From contig CM114273.1 in the NCBI GenBank assembly GCA_050084515.1, positions 29,512,001-29,576,000 on the forward strand: DNA of 64,000 nucleotides. The letters run 5' to 3'. This DNA is from Blasia pusilla. Taxonomy: Eukaryota; Marchantiophyta; Marchantiopsida; Blasiales. Under the pieces are notes generated by a model. That model made no database searches. It was not told where the DNA came from and saw only the letters and a list, made by a program, of their open reading frames with translations. Numbering within the stretch: position 1 is the stretch's first letter; every line of letters starts with the position of its first letter. Shown here piece by piece: positions 35,104 through 49,250 of the stretch. Position numbers and translations under genes: made by a program.

Positions 35104-38100
35104 AAATAAAGTGTTGTGGATCTTGTGGGACAGTTTATACTATAATGGGAAATCCAAAATGAACTTGATCCAATCACATATGTACCCTCCTTATGCACTT
35201 TGCAATGGTTATATGATAACTTATATTATACCGAAACTTTGTCATTTCGATGTTTGTGCAAGATGCACAACAGATGGACAAAAAACTCAACACAACTCCT
35301 ATATGACAAATGCTTATAAACACGACATTCTATTTATAAACCCACTTTACTTGCAGTTTCTATCCATTGCAGACTTGCAAATGGCAATTAAAACCAAGTA
35401 CAAAGGTTTCAACATTGAGTTTTTCCAAATTACTTTTCTCTTAGATAGATCGCTTGTAGGTTGGAGCAATCAAGACCCAATGGCTATCGATCCTGATTTT
35501 TTATATGCACAAATTGAGAATACCCTTCTTATAAACCTTAAGGTAAACCAACTTTATGAGCACTACTTGGCTCTAGTTGAGTTGCCAAACCCCACTTTGG
35601 GCCTTGTTCTATTGCCTTTCTATTTCAATCAACAACATCCTAAAGGTGGCCCAAGAAAAAGGCACAGTCACCCATAGTATGTCTCACAATCCGTACGCCA
35701 TTGATATGAACGTTTTACAAGATGTTCATTACTCTATTCCGATAGAGAAGTTACCGTCGTTTGATATATTTAACACTGAGAGTATTTATCTCATGGAACA
35801 TGGCAACCCGAGAGAAGACTTCTATAGTGATATCAATGGCATATACATAGATACAAAGTTGATAATTGAGACCTGGATATTTCCCTTCCTCTTCCATTAC
35901 CATAGGAGTTCTTTTTTTCTCGAACCTTTTCATTCACACAGTACATACAATCACGAACAAAGCATCTATTGAGTGTGTACAAGCCTTACACCTTGAACAT
36001 GTAACAATTCCAACAATGTATAGCATTAGTTTCTTCAACATGCACAAGCATAATCACTAGAGAACTTGAAGCCCTGAAGAAACGACATATCTCTATGGGC
36101 AGTTGTCCAAATACATCGTGAGTGCCCAAATGCCTTCTAGACCAACCTGGGATCAATAATATCTGAAAGACTTTAAGGAAATGGTAAGGAAGTGGAGAAT
36201 GAAAGACTTGTTCCTTAGCTTTACATCTGATGAGGTATTTGATACGAGATGGTCGGAAATTGAGGACATCGAATCCATAATTCAACGGTTAAATCCAAAC
36301 TTCACATGGAGGGATGGCTTGGTAGAATGTGCCGCACTTTTCCATGTTAGACTACATAATTTATTTTAAAACTACATATTCAATGGTCCAAAAATCTTGG
36401 GCCATGTACATAATTACTTCCTTCCGTATGAACTCCAAGGATAAGGCAATCTTCTTTGTCACATGATATTATGGGTTCACAATAACATATTAGCCCAATT
36501 GGTGTTCAATATATTGATTCTAGTTCCTCCACATAGGAGTATAATGCTCTACAAAAACTCCATGACATTGTACATTCATTCTAGCATCTTATCTTCACAT
36601 CGTCTAGTAGTCTTGTCTCACTTAATATTCATACAATTTTAGCGAGGCCATGAGCTATTCAAAGTTGGATCCAAAAAGCCAAGAAAACTAGTTGGGATTA
36701 ATTCCCTCGCCCATTTTGTGTATGCCACATAACGACTTTGTAGCTTTAATTTACCGAATATCACCCATTGCACAAATGGAATGAAGTATTACCAATTATT
36801 TACTACAAATAATAATTTTAGGAATGAACTTGAGATCCTAAATTCCATGTCGCCTCAATAGACTTACTTACATGATTGCTTTTATAGAGGATATTTTACA
36901 AATTTTACCTCTATAATAAATGAGATTAGGAAACATACATGAGATAACATGTGGAGCCAGATCCATGTTGTAGAGATTGTTAGAAAAGTCACAACCTTTA
37001 TTGAACCTCGCATCCAATTCAATGTAGTTCCAACGTTCTTTGAAACCGTTGTGAGCTCAGACCAAACCACTCATGAGCCAAGTCATATTCGCCTTGTCTT
37101 ATTTTCTATGGGTTTCCTCAACGAGGAAGAAGCAAGTTTCTTTCATATATGTGAATACAAATCTTGCGGCATGTTGATATTCACTGGCCCGCTCTAATAT
37201 GGACTATTTTCGTTTGTGTCTTGCATAAATATTGATTGAGTAATTCCATCAAAAAACTTTTCACAACAATTACTAGGGTTGCAACTTCATATTTACATAA
37301 TAACGTCACACAATCCATTCCGCATTTGCTATACCCATTAAGGAAAAAATTACCATCTATACATGCTACTTCTAACCAATATCTACGTCTTGGTACTGCA
37401 AACATTGTTTTCATCGATGAATTCTCCATGTCCACCGCCCGCCTCCTACAAAGTACTGCCATGAGACTCAATAAGGTTTGCCCATTACTTGACCCTAATC
37501 CTTTCTCCAATAAGCTTATTGTTCTAATAAGTCGTCTCTGTCAATTGCCGCCGTATGGCTATATCCATATGGCTTCTATGTCATATTACATCCTCGCTAT
37601 TCTACATGGGTGCTAAAAAATATGAACTCAACTATCTGGTTAGTCCCGTTGAGGATTCGGATTTCCTTCACTTTCGTTCTTTAATTAGGAAAAGGCTACC
37701 TACTTAGTCAGAGATATATTTTGTTCTCATTGATTGATTTATCAGTGAGAATGATTCAATATATTTCATCATTGAGGACATGTAAATAGTATGCACTTGT
37801 AAGTTTGATATGAAATTATTCAACATTGTACTTGTCCATTGTCTCTCTACAGGTGCAAAATACCATGAATTAAATGCATGGCTTGCTGATGGAAACTACC
37901 ACCAACTTCAATATATTTCCAATGGTTGTAAAGTTGTGCTAACCTCAAATATTGATATCTCAAGGCAAGTATCAAACTGCTCTTTTGCATCCATACAATC
38001 TCTTGTCTAAAAGAATAATGTCCTCACAAATATTGTTATAAGGATGCATTCCAATAACACTAAGATTAAAGTGGGAAGGTCCAACTTAGCCACAATTAGG

Positions 38101-38160
38101 TTAGGAATAAGTGAGGAATGCACAAAATGTTCCGTTCCATGTGCTCTCGATTTTGTAATG
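35104..38160 (+). pseudogene. Degraded Helitron RepHel gene, plus-strand copy
   Basis: The reading frame is broken by many stops, but its pieces match the minus-strand copy at 43214-47930 in order. The N-terminal segment (35111-35972) contains MYPPYALCNGYM, FFQITFLLDRSLVGW and QEKGTVTHSM. The Rep-like core follows at about 36170-36480 (NPNFTWRDGLVE, then YELQG.GNLLCHMILW, where the first His of the H-x-H pair is lost). The Pif1-type helicase part at 37000-38010 keeps a Walker B-like DEFSMS and a following RLCQLPPY. The Walker A loop is not intact. Helitron proteins nick and unwind DNA for rolling-circle transposition; this copy cannot. Helitron ends were not found. Confidence 0.8.
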
Positions 38161-39938
38161 ATTGGCCACAAATGCTAAAGGCTTATAGTTTGTGGGCAAT
38201 GCTTACTTGTTGTGAAGCCAATATTTGATCAAAGTCTCTTGTATGTCATGGTATCCAATGTAAGGTTCAAAAAAGGTTGCAACTCAAGATTCGGGAGGAT
38301 ATCTCACCCAAGGATTTCTAAGTTTTTGGTAAAAAAAATACATACTATTCCAATATGTATGTTCATGGGTGACACTATGTATATGTAAAAGTATCTCTAC
38401 TTTTGAGGTTTCATCAAAGGCGTTTAAGGAGGTCACCAACCATGTAACAAGAAGACGTAGATGACAACAATACCATGCTACTTGTCGCTCTATCGATTCA
38501 ATAGCCTATTTTCCTAAGCAAAGAAAACACGGATTCAGATGTAGAGAAGCCACTTACTAAAACAATTGGCAAAAAATCATCCCATTCCCATTGAGATCAA
38601 CATTTTTTTGCACTCCCTATTTACTGCTTGTGTATACTTTCCATCATGGAATATTAACCAGCTCATTCACATGCATCCATAATACATATGACTTCAACCT
38701 AATGATACTTGCGGATATGCTCACACTTCCAAAACAACCATGAATTCAATTTACACCAATATGTAAGTTACTTTAAGTTTTTTCAGCCATTCACTTATAT
38801 TTACATCTTTGTAAGGCAACTTAATCCAAATCTCTCAGACACACAAACACAGAAAATTACAAATTTTCATCTCATTCGTGTTTTATAAACAATAAAAGCA
38901 TTTAACTCCCATCTCTTTGGTGCCCTAGGGTAAGAAAGATATCAAATATAGACATAATGAAAACCTATATATGCAACCCAATGATTACCCATATTCCTAT
39001 CATACATATCATTGTCAACTTAATACAGTTGCATCACTCTGTTGCCCTCTTACCCGTTTTCATTGATATTAAGTTGCTCCAACACAAGTTCGCCACTAAC
39101 CAACTTACATAATAATTTCACTCTCCATTTCCATTAATCTTGAAGTTTTTCTTTGCATTTGTTGATAAATGGTTCAACAATTATAACTATTGCTACCACT
39201 AACATATTTTTATGCAAACACACATAATTCTCATATGTGTTTATTCTCTAGGTCCATTATCGTTTCGCATATGTACTTTTGTACAGTTAGCACAATAGCT
39301 TATCTTAGATGTGTGGGTCCAATCTGCAAACTATGTAATTGCCTTTGCCAACTGTCAACTTCTTACGTGGTTTCTTGGATATTCCTTCCCCTGAGTCCTC
39401 ACACTAGTAAACTAGCTTATTCCATAATCTCGGATCCCATTACGCATATGTATTTTAGTGTTTAGTTAATTCAACTGATTGTCATCTTCTACCATGATTG
39501 TTATCCTATTCCTTCCTCTAAGTCCTTAAACGGGGTTGCATTCTTGTTACTAGGGTTCTGAAAGTTGAAAGGGTTTCTAAAGTGAATATTTTTGCTCAAG
39601 GTTGCCCATGAGTGCGAGAAATCTCTTAATTTTTTCTTGTTGCCCATGTTAAAAAAAATTCATTTAAAACTATTTTTTTATATTTAGTTGGAAAGGGGCA
39701 AAAATACTCCTTTATCCTACAATTATGGCAAAGAAGGGCTACACTAAAGAGGCCTAATAAGGCTTAAAGCATCATCCCATGCAATCATACATACACTTTT
39801 GAAGAAAATTTGACAACCCCTCTTTCTTTTCCTAAACTTTATTTCGATCTTTATCTGTTTTATTTTTTTCTTGGTTAGACAGGTTATCCAATGCATCACC
39901 TTAGTTCATGTGTTTTGACCCATTGAATAAATGAGATG
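38161..39938. other. AT-rich non-coding region
   Basis: No gene is recognised. It may contain the 3' non-coding end of the plus-strand Helitron. I could not identify a CTRR terminus with a hairpin. Confidence 0.4.
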
Positions 39939-40217
39939 GTGAATTGATGTGGGTTTTGTATGGGGGAACCCGACGGGGGAGGGGGACGCCCCGGCCCTCC
40001 GCCCGCGACGGCCGCCTCAAAGCCAAGGGGCGAGAGCGAGGGACACACTGTGGGGACGCCCCAGCCAGCGAAATCGCCATGCTCAACACGCGCAAGCGTC
40101 CGGCTATTGGATGCGCGGCTTGCCCCCCTCCCGCCCACTCTAAGGAGACGGGGGGGTCAAGTCTAGGCCGCTTGGTGACCCCGCCGGGCGATCCTTCTTC
40201 TTTGATGTGAATTGTTG
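39939..40217. mobile_element. GC-rich 257-bp insert with direct-repeat flanks
   Basis: The segment 39950-40206 is extremely GC-rich (runs such as GACGGGGGAGGGGGACGCCCC) inside very AT-rich DNA. It is flanked by near-identical 11-bp direct repeats, GTGAATTGATG (39939-39949) and GTGAATTGTTG (40207-40217), as expected for a target-site duplication. Open frames across it in several phases reflect the lack of AT-rich stops. I could not match it to tRNA, 5S, a rRNA core or a known SINE, and no clear Pol III box is seen. It could be a retroposed structured RNA, an rDNA-spacer fragment or organelle-derived DNA. Confidence 0.55.
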
Positions 40218-43213
40218 TAAGTTCATTATCTTTTATGTTATAATCGGAAACCATATATGTAAAATAAAACAAAATAATGAGATAGTAAGACAAAATAGTA
40301 ATATGTTTGAATTTTGTATCTTGATTCACATTGGATGGGAAGAAAAATTATAATTGAATGGAAGAGGATTTTTTTAAAGTAAAATTTAAATTTTTATATT
40401 ATAATGGATGATCTTAGGTGTACAATAAAAGATTGGGGTAGTTGATATCGTTATGGGAGAATGTTATTTTATTTTCCAAATTTTTTTCTTTTTGATAGTT
40501 TCAACTAATGAGATCCCTCGTTTTATGGATCAATGGAATCATTCAAAATTAATTTAAAATGATATTTAAAAACTTTAAAATTTAATTATGAGAGACAATT
40601 TCAACACACAATATCACACCAATTCCTTATTCATGTAACCAAAATTGGTTCAGATTATCGCCGGATTTCGTTAAGGAAGTTGGAAGTTATCAAGGATTGA
40701 AGATTCTGGTTTGTGTTCGACGATTAAAGTGCTACCAACTGTTACAATCTCTACATATACTCGTCATTTTTTTTCACCATCTAATATATTATAGTCGTGT
40801 GCTTCACATCACTATAATAATTAATTATCCTCTCAGCTTTCCCCCCTCTCAAGACCTTTCTTCTCCTTAGGAATATGATCCAAAAGCGCATTAATTTTCT
40901 TGGGATAAGATTTTAAGGTGGAAAACAAGTATGCGGCCCCTTTTGAATCGCCTTGGATTCGAATAATTGTGAAAATAATTGTGAAAATCCATTTTCATAT
41001 TCATTATAATGCATATTGTTTAGTTGGCTTGATTACTAAAGCTTGTAGAGATGTTTTTTTTGTGCATATTTTGTGAAATCGATGAAAATAATTGGTGACG
41101 AGGAAGCATGTGATGAATATAGCTGGCTGTCGAACGTGGTTAATAGTAAGTTTTATATGAGAAGTGCTAACATCCGTTTAACACTTGAAGCAAATAATGT
41201 TGTGGAAGTAGATGTCATATTTGAAATACACATAATTCAATTAAATCACAATAGCGTATGGTCTGCATGTTTTCATATGGTTTTCTTTGTAGTTAATCGG
41301 GTTTTTAATGCAATGGACACTACGTGGATGGACAAAGTAAACTATACATTTGATGCAAGCTGAGAAATTGTTGAATGACCCATGAAACATAGTATTTGCA
41401 ATATTTTATCATAAAAATATGAACAAAAAAAAGGCAATCAAAGGAATGCAGATTGCCACAACACCATCTACACCAGAAAACTCAAGTAGTGCCATGGTTC
41501 AAACAATGAAATCGAAGACATCTTTATGAATGCGGAAAATAAAGAGATCAGAGAAAGTTACATGAATATTCTAAGCATTTATGTTTGGTGTGATTTGATA
41601 GTATGTAGGTAGAGCATCAAGATAATATTTGCGTCGAAACCTGCATCTGAAAATATGAATATCCATGGTCTACTTCGAATGACCGGTCATACGAAGAGCT
41701 ACTAATCTAGAAAATGTTGTGCAAACATATACAGCAATTTCAATATGTTTCTTGGTAGTATAGTTGCACAAAAAATTAAGATTTTTCACAGTATGCAAGT
41801 ATATCTTTTGCCTTTTCTAGTGTATGAAAATCATGCGGGTACTTATCAGCAAGATAATCTACAAACATCTGTAGATCTATTTCCAGTTGTTTCAGAGAGG
41901 ACCTCAGCTCTATAATGAAATCGGTATTTTACTTTTCATCTTCACTAATGGTTCTCATAAGCATATTAGCAATGTCAAGCTGACTTTGTGAGTCGTCATA
42001 CTTGTCATGCACACAACCTCAATGTTTGACAAAACAGTCTCATATAAGTAGACAGGGACACTGTCATCATTCAACATGTTTGTTGTAATGTTCTCCAACT
42101 ATTTTTCATGAAGGGCAGATCGACGCCTTTGTCTCCGTCTTTTTGTACACGTTGCAACTATACCGTCGTCGCAAAATCGATCAGAAGGTGTCCTCTTGCA
42201 CGGGTTTAGCTCTAAATGAAAACATAACCATAAGATCACATCAATAAAATCTCAAATACCATACAAACCAATTCTAGTGCAAAATACTAAATCTGAGTCA
42301 CATTAAGAAATGTTAGTAGCATAAGGGTAATGTGTACATATAAGTAATACAACATAAGAATCATGTATGTTGACATGTATATGATCTCAATACATTGAAA
42401 CATAAAGAATTACATTGCAAGAGCAGGAAATTAATACAAAGTTGCTTCATGTATGTGTGTGTAAACTTTTGCACATGGTGGTCTAATTATATGAATAAGA
42501 AGAATAGAGTAGAAAATACATATGAGTGAATCTATCATAAAAGGAAATTCCAAAAACGCTGGGTGAAGCTGAGGCATTGCATCCAGAACATTAACAAACT
42601 TCCTGTAGCATTCAGGTATATGAATTGTTCAAATTGACAGGGTATGCAAAAAAGGGTTTAGGGTGTACAAAAAATTCCTTTTTTTAGGAGAAATAAAGCG
42701 TAACTGAACTTTAAAGTATTTAAAAAATACATATGAAAAATACACATAAAGTCCTAAACAGTAGAAAGTTAAGTAGTGTAACACTTCTTGCAATCGCATC
42801 GAGGTTATTGAAAATTCGACAAGTTTCAGTGCTAATATATGGAAAGCAAGATGAACGAAACTCTTTGATCACGAATTTATATTTGGTTTAAATCTGAATG
42901 GATATCCACTATAAGTGTTTGTAAATTTGGATGTCGCATGATTGGGATAATCAAAGAGATCAAGTCGTACCTGAAGTAAAATTGAAATTGTTAGATGTTG
43001 AAGTCAAGAAAAAAGAATTTGCAATAGGATAGCAGTCATACAAACTTTATGAAATAAACATCAATAGACATAAAGCATGGGTGTTAACTTACAAGATCAT
43101 GTACATTCTCGCTTATTTGGTGATTTTGGCAACGTCTCATTGCGATATACCATAGGAGCAGCAAAGGAATTGACTCATGACTGTTTTGCAATATGTGCAG
43201 CATTGGGAGAAAC
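40218..43213. other. AT-rich non-coding region between the two Helitrons
   Basis: No gene is supported. Short frames, for example 41073-41363, show no domain. The right part may hold the 3' end of the minus-strand Helitron, including frames at 43084-43302 (-) that could be decayed accessory sequence. Confidence 0.4.
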
Positions 43214-46200
43214 TTATGACTGCAGGTTTCTACCCCGAAATTGATTATTGTCATGTACGGAAGAGATACTTTGCGTCGGAGAAAAGTTTGTAATGGAACC
43301 ATTATCTGCTACAAATTTCATCTTGGATAATAAATGATCTGCCTTAGTAGATGAAAGGTCCTCGAGAATGTCCAAGGGTAGCCACATTATGATGAACAAC
43401 TCGTGAAGTTGATCGGGTTGGATGCCACTAGTAGAGCGCTTGTATTGAATGGCAGCTTGAGATCGTGTGAGTTCACTCTCCTCAAACGGTAAACCCCTGT
43501 GCCGTATTACTTCTTTCTGAATGCTTGAGACACATATTGAGGTAAGTGTTACTACATGCAAGTGGTATCTATTGTTGACAAGTTTTCTATAATGAAGTAA
43601 TTTAGACTTGGAAATCATCTATACTATAAAACAATGTACTTGTGGCAGGAGGTTGTTTCCATACTTCTCGAAAAGTCTGTGCCCATCTTTTGCGTTCGTC
43701 AATGAAACGGCTCATTTTTCGGGTAGTTGTGGAGTGGTCTCAATGATCAGAGGTTAGGCCAAGACTGTTAGCATATCTTAATTGTGCTTCAGTTGGAGGT
43801 ATGAATTGGTCTCGATTGTCTTCTAGGAGGTCAGGCATATCATTAAGTATATATTTTGTGAAATCAATGTGTGTTTTGGGTACCTTTTTAGAATTAGGCT
43901 AGCACAATTCTTTCAATGTACAACATGAAATGTAGAATTTGGAATAGTAGTTTACCTGTGGCTGTTGTATCTTTCGTACATGCTTTGAGTCAAAGTTTTA
44001 TGGACAGCTCTCATATCGATCTGTTTCAATATTTTCGTCACTCAACAAAACCCTAATTTTGTTGAGTGGCACTTGAAGGAGTTGTCATTTTGATTGAAGA
44101 GTCAGGTGCAGCTTTGCTCTCTGCAATTTCCTTTCCACACAGCTTGCAAACACTTTCATAAGACGTCACACTTCAAAATACAAGAGTCAAGAAAAAAGTG
44201 AAGTCACGCAATGTTGAAATTGTCCTGCCCAAATACTAGAAAATACGTAGGCTTAACTGAACCTAGTATTCTTATATGGTATCAAAGTTTGACCTTGGAC
44301 AACATTACATACAACAAACCAGGTGCAAACACTTCTTTGATGAGGAGAAGGAATTTGCGTGTCATAGTCAATCCTTGGCTTTTGTGTCATGTGATGGCAT
44401 AACCCATAGCTAATGGAAAAGATCTCTTAGTAAAATTTCCATTGGAATCGTATTGGAATGTACAAAAATTAGACCTTATTACCTTTATGATATGATCATT
44501 TGAGTGTAGTTTTATGACCACAGTTGTTAGTACATTTTCCTTAAAGACTACATCCACAATGGTGGCAGATGATCCATTAGCTGCTTGCCTCTTTATATGA
44601 ACATTAGATGTCAATAGGACCTTGCAATCGAAAGCAATGAACGATATATGATGGAACTTGTTATCACATAACCAATCCGTTAGTTCTAGAATCGTAGGGG
44701 CATCGGTTGCAACATTCACAGTAAGAATTTCACACTCTCCAAATATCCTTCGTAAGGCAACAAGATTGAATGTATTGACATCATCTCGGTGTGTGCAAAT
44801 AATATCAGCATTGTCACCTATGAAATCCATTGCAGCATTTTCATTGAGAAATTCTATTCAAAGTTGCGTAGGGATCTGTTTTCTAATCAAGGACAAAAAT
44901 TGAAGAAAGTCGATATCATTTCCATGTCTCATATGCGTAGAGAAAACAAATTTCTCTACATGTGAGTAAAATGGGAATGATGTTATGTGACAAATCTTGC
45001 ACATTGGCTAAGCAATATGTCGACAAAATGGTGGTATCTGACAAAGATCACCTAGTTAAATGATTAGCTTAGAGGAAAATGGATTACCGTTTTTACACGG
45101 GCTTACGAGACTTAGCCTTATTGCAATTATCTGTAATAGACGGGGAGTAAGCATTGAACATTCTTCAATTACCAACACCTAATCATTCTTAAGCCTAATA
45201 TATTAATATGAGGTTACATGCATTACCGGAAGATCCCCCTTCAATGGGATGGCAAATGCTGAATGAACAGAAGTGGCATTCTCATGAAGTCGAGTGGCTA
45301 AAATCCCAGTAGTTGATGTGAGCATAGTTTGTATAGAACTGAATTCCCATAATTTTTGCATAAATGATATGAAGAAGGTCTTCCCACATCCGGGTGGACC
45401 AGTTAGGAATATCAAACATGATGTTATGGTTTTCAGGATATGGAATAATTGTTGTTGTTCAGAGTTTAACTCATCTATTTGGAATGTTTGAACGGGCTGT
45501 GCGTCATGCAGCTCCGAGAAAGGAACTATATCTTGTTCAATCTCTGAATGAGATAGGAAGGGGGATCGGTCTATATCAAATTGCAGGAAGGGATCAAGAA
45601 CATCCATAACTTTTGTTAAAATCTCATCAGTATGCACCTGACTTCTCATATTGTCAGATGCGTGGTTTTTAATCTCATCGATAATACACGTTTGACTTAG
45701 GAAAAAACGTCTATGGATACATTCATGTAAATATGTCCATTTTGGACATGTTGAGCTCATGAGCTCTAACTCGCATCTAAAATTGTTTTGATTCAATAGA
45801 CAAGTGTTAGAGAATTATTTCCATCGGTGAAGGGGAGGATATTCACTAAGCCTGACAAGTTAGTATGTCTTATACACATAATTTCCAATTAAGTCAATAC
45901 CCAAGAAGTTATTAGTAGGTTTGTGTGGTGGACTAGAGTCTATGTCTTCAACAATGGCAGACCTATGTATTGTCGGGATCTGAAGTGTTGTCAATGCAGC
46001 TTCGGTAGATGATATACTCTTATTAAGCACGACACCTGAGATCAAGCTAAGCTTTATCTTGTCCAATCCTTCTAAGCCCAAGCACTTTGCATTTTCAGTA
46101 TTGATATCTAAGGCTCCTTGGGGTTCACATTTTAAAGCATATTTTAGCAAGTAGAAGTACTAATCCACATTTGTCACACGTTGAAGGTTCATGTGTGCCC

Positions 46201-47930
46201 CCCACAACAGAAGTATCGCGGGTGATAAGGGACAATGTTACCATGATCGTGGCTTGGGCGATAATATTTCCACTTGGAAGTTTGTAAATCTATGGATGGC
46301 TCTGTTTCATAATTGACAGGTGTCGGGAAACCAAGTCGGCAGTAGGGAGCATGTAGCGACGTGCGGTTGACAATACACATACCTTGTTTACAGACATGAA
46401 GTTGCTTAGTAACGACATACTTGTGTAACAAAGCATAGTTGCACATCCTCGCAATAGGTGGTGACGTTGAATCAACTTGAGGAATAGAACAACATATCTC
46501 TGAGGCAACACTCTGAACATCTTTAGAGTTGAGCCAAAATATTACGTGGCAGTGCAAACTGCCATGACCTTGTAATTCATACCGTATCAGATAGTTTATC
46601 ACTCTCCCTAAAATTTGTGGAACTCCAAAGATTAACTTATTAAGAAATAGCTTAAATCGTGTATGAAATAAAATAGCATATTCAACTGGAGCATCTCTCC
46701 AGGTAAATGATGAGTTAAATTTCTTAAATATGGAATCTATGTCTTGTATCTCTGCCCACCTAGTTTTAGAGACCTCATGTGAGGTTAGTGTAAGAAAAAA
46801 ACTGGCATTCCCCACCTTTTTACTATTGCTTTGAGGTCCTTTACATGTCGTCGGTGCCACGCTGGCTGTCGGGGATATGGGCATTGATAGTGTAATTTGA
46901 TAGATAGCCATACAAGTCTTCCTCCTGTAGATCAGGGTGTTGTCTCTTTAGTTTATCTAACTCTCTACTAAGAATATAACTACGCATAGAAGCTGCGAAC
47001 GTAATTGATTGTCTCAATTGGTGCATGATAAGCGAGTATGGCTTATACAAGGTGAATACTCCAAAAAGTTGCTTCATTCTATTTCTGATATAATCGGAAA
47101 AGGATGTATTGCCTGTATAGAATCCTCTCAAGTAAGGAAATAGGAAAGGAAACAATCATGTCTCGATTGTGAGTTTATAATCAGTTAATATCCCACGAAT
47201 GTCACTTAAGAAGTCTTCTTTAGAGTGGCTGTTATCTCTCATAAATAAACTATCATTGTTGAATATATCGTAGGATTGATTTCTTTGTACCGATAGGCAG
47301 TATTGAACATCGTGAAGAATGTTCAGCTCTACACTATATGGATCAAAATACATAATGTATGTTACAGTACCCTTTTCCTGAGAGGCTTTGAGAATTGTAT
47401 TGATAGTATCACATGGGAGGACAACAAGCCCACATGTTGGAGTAGGTAATTCAATAAGAGCCATGTAACGCCTATAAATATCATTTATTTGTAGGTTAAT
47501 GTGAAAGACATTTTTCACTTGATTGTATAAAGACTGGGTGTCTGTTGAGGTATATAGGATCTTGTAAGTTCCAACCAACGAGAGGGCTATCCATGAGAGA
47601 GGTAACTTGGAAAAACCCGCTATGAAATCCATTATAATTTGTCTCAATGCCCAGGCGGGAATACACAATCGACAACATCTGCATAATCAAGGGGTTTATG
47701 GCTAAGATGTCCCACGTGTATGCAGATGTCATATAGACGTTCACCTCAGTGTGTGGATTTGATGTATTACATTTAATATAGACGAAGAAATAATCAAGGT
47801 TGTCGAATATGAATGGCGACATATATCCATTACAGAGGGCATATGGAGGATATGTCTAGCTTTTTGTCAAGTTCATTTACGATGTTCCATTGTAAAGCAA
47901 GACCGTGCCGCAAAATCCATAACATTGCAT
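43214..47930 (-). pseudogene. Helitron RepHel gene, minus-strand copy
   Basis: Read right to left. The N-terminal part (about 47930-47156) ends DYKLTIET. A segment with FPFLFPYLRGFYTG and FSDYIRNRMKQLFG (47155-46841) follows. The Rep core (46911-46189) has SLHCHVIFWL, the H-x-H metal-binding motif of HUH nucleases, and NIVPYHPRYF. After a frame break comes YFYLLKYALK (about 46150), the expected place of the Rep tyrosines. The Pif1 helicase includes FLTGPPGCGKTFF (Walker A, about 45400), TTGILATRLHENA, and a C-terminal GYAIT.HKSQGLT (about 44395), where the Trp codon is now TGA. An extra frame (43618-43214) has no clear domain. Several stops make it a pseudogene, though it is better kept than the plus-strand copy. 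The pair would encode a rolling-circle transposase. Confidence 0.85.
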
Positions 47931-48299
47931 TTTTTTAATTAAGTTGAAACAATGTTTCTGCCACATTTGTAACAGATGGTCTATGCCCGGCCATATTTTG
48001 CAAATAGGCTTTGCTGCCAACTTTCTAATCTATATAGTCCTAGTAATAGCCCTTTGAGAAAAAAATATCAATATTTTGTTGTTTAAAAGGATTGAAGAAC
48101 GGGTTTTGTTTTGTCAGAGGTTGGTGGAGCTGCCGGTGGAGGAGGTAGAGTTCCACCACCTAGACACGTCGAGGGATACGCCGGGCGTGAGTGTGGGATG
48201 GCTGCTCAGATACAGTAGCTACAGGAGCAGATTACCGCTGTGGCATTGAGGTTTCTCGATGCCGGATCTGTGGCATCGACATCATATTGAGCAGCTAGA

Positions 48300-49250
48300 G
48301 ATATGGAGGATCCTGGTTGGATGTGCGGGGTTGCCCAGATGGAGGCCGCTGCTATTATGACGTGTGGAGCAGCCGCAGAGTTGGACCCACAACGAGGGGA
48401 AGCCAGGAAAGAGACATGGCTTCCTCAATCTTTCACATTGTCCGAGGCGATGAGGACCCCATTGATGGGTCCTGATCACAATTCTTGGAGAGTGGGTGAT
48501 GTGTTGGTGTGCAAGCACGGAGGGCAATGGGAGAAGCAAGTGCGACGACTCCTATTGTTGATGCTCAGGAGGGGCATGTGTCGAGCACGTTGTTGGGGGC
48601 GGCTTTTTTTTATTTTATGCTTCCGATGTTATGACGTTGGGAGGTACGCCCGCCGAGGTTTTTCGGCTGGCCACTACGCTATATGAGCGTGGAGTTGGAA
48701 TTTTTGCATCACGTTCAGAGGTGATTGCAGAGGAGGTGATGGACCTACCCTTGGAGCTGATGCTCGGGCCGTCCATTGATCTATGGATGCTGCTAGGAGA
48801 GATGCATGCTAGACCGACGATAGAGCCTACCAAGGCTTCTCATGGTGTTTTTTTGCTCGATAATCGGGGAGAGGTCTTCCAGTTGGTGAGTATAGGAGGT
48901 AGAGCTTTTAGTCCGCAGCGCTTCTTGTTGGATTCAGGAGCGCAATCCCTGATGGTGGGGAAAGCGTCATTCAGAGGATTGGGCTTGACCAGAGCCAATA
49001 TAGAGCAATGTCCATTCTCGGATATAGACATCCTTGGATGGAGCGAGTACCACATAGTATATCACCCGATAGGAGGTTGTGGTGAGGATTTGCCCGAGAC
49101 ATCCTACAGATGAGTCTATGGTGGGAGCCAAGGCGATAGTGACTAATGCAGAGTCTTATGACGTCTTGGTTGGTGGAGCAGTGTTATACCCGATGGGGTT
49201 TTCCCTGGATTACTGGGAGGAATTAGTGTCCTATAGACCAGGATGGCAGT
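48300..49250 (+). pseudogene. gag end and retropepsin of copy B
   Basis: The frame around 48303-48420 reads MCGVAQMEAAAIMTCGAA, shared with copy A. The long frame 48631-49113 carries the retropepsin, with FLLDSGAQSLMVGKASF and the catalytic triplet DSG at about 48931-48939. The distal block ESYDVLVGGAVLYPMGF continues in another frame (about 49150-49205). Retropepsin would cut the Gag-Pol polyprotein. The catalytic motif is intact here but DLG in copy A. Frameshifts separate protease from the methyltransferase, and the linker (49260-49640) has no recognised domain. Confidence 0.8.

Noticed and set aside
39950-40206. GC-rich block as a protein-coding gene
   Set aside because: Several frames are open on both strands only because AT-rich stop codons are absent; no domain in any.
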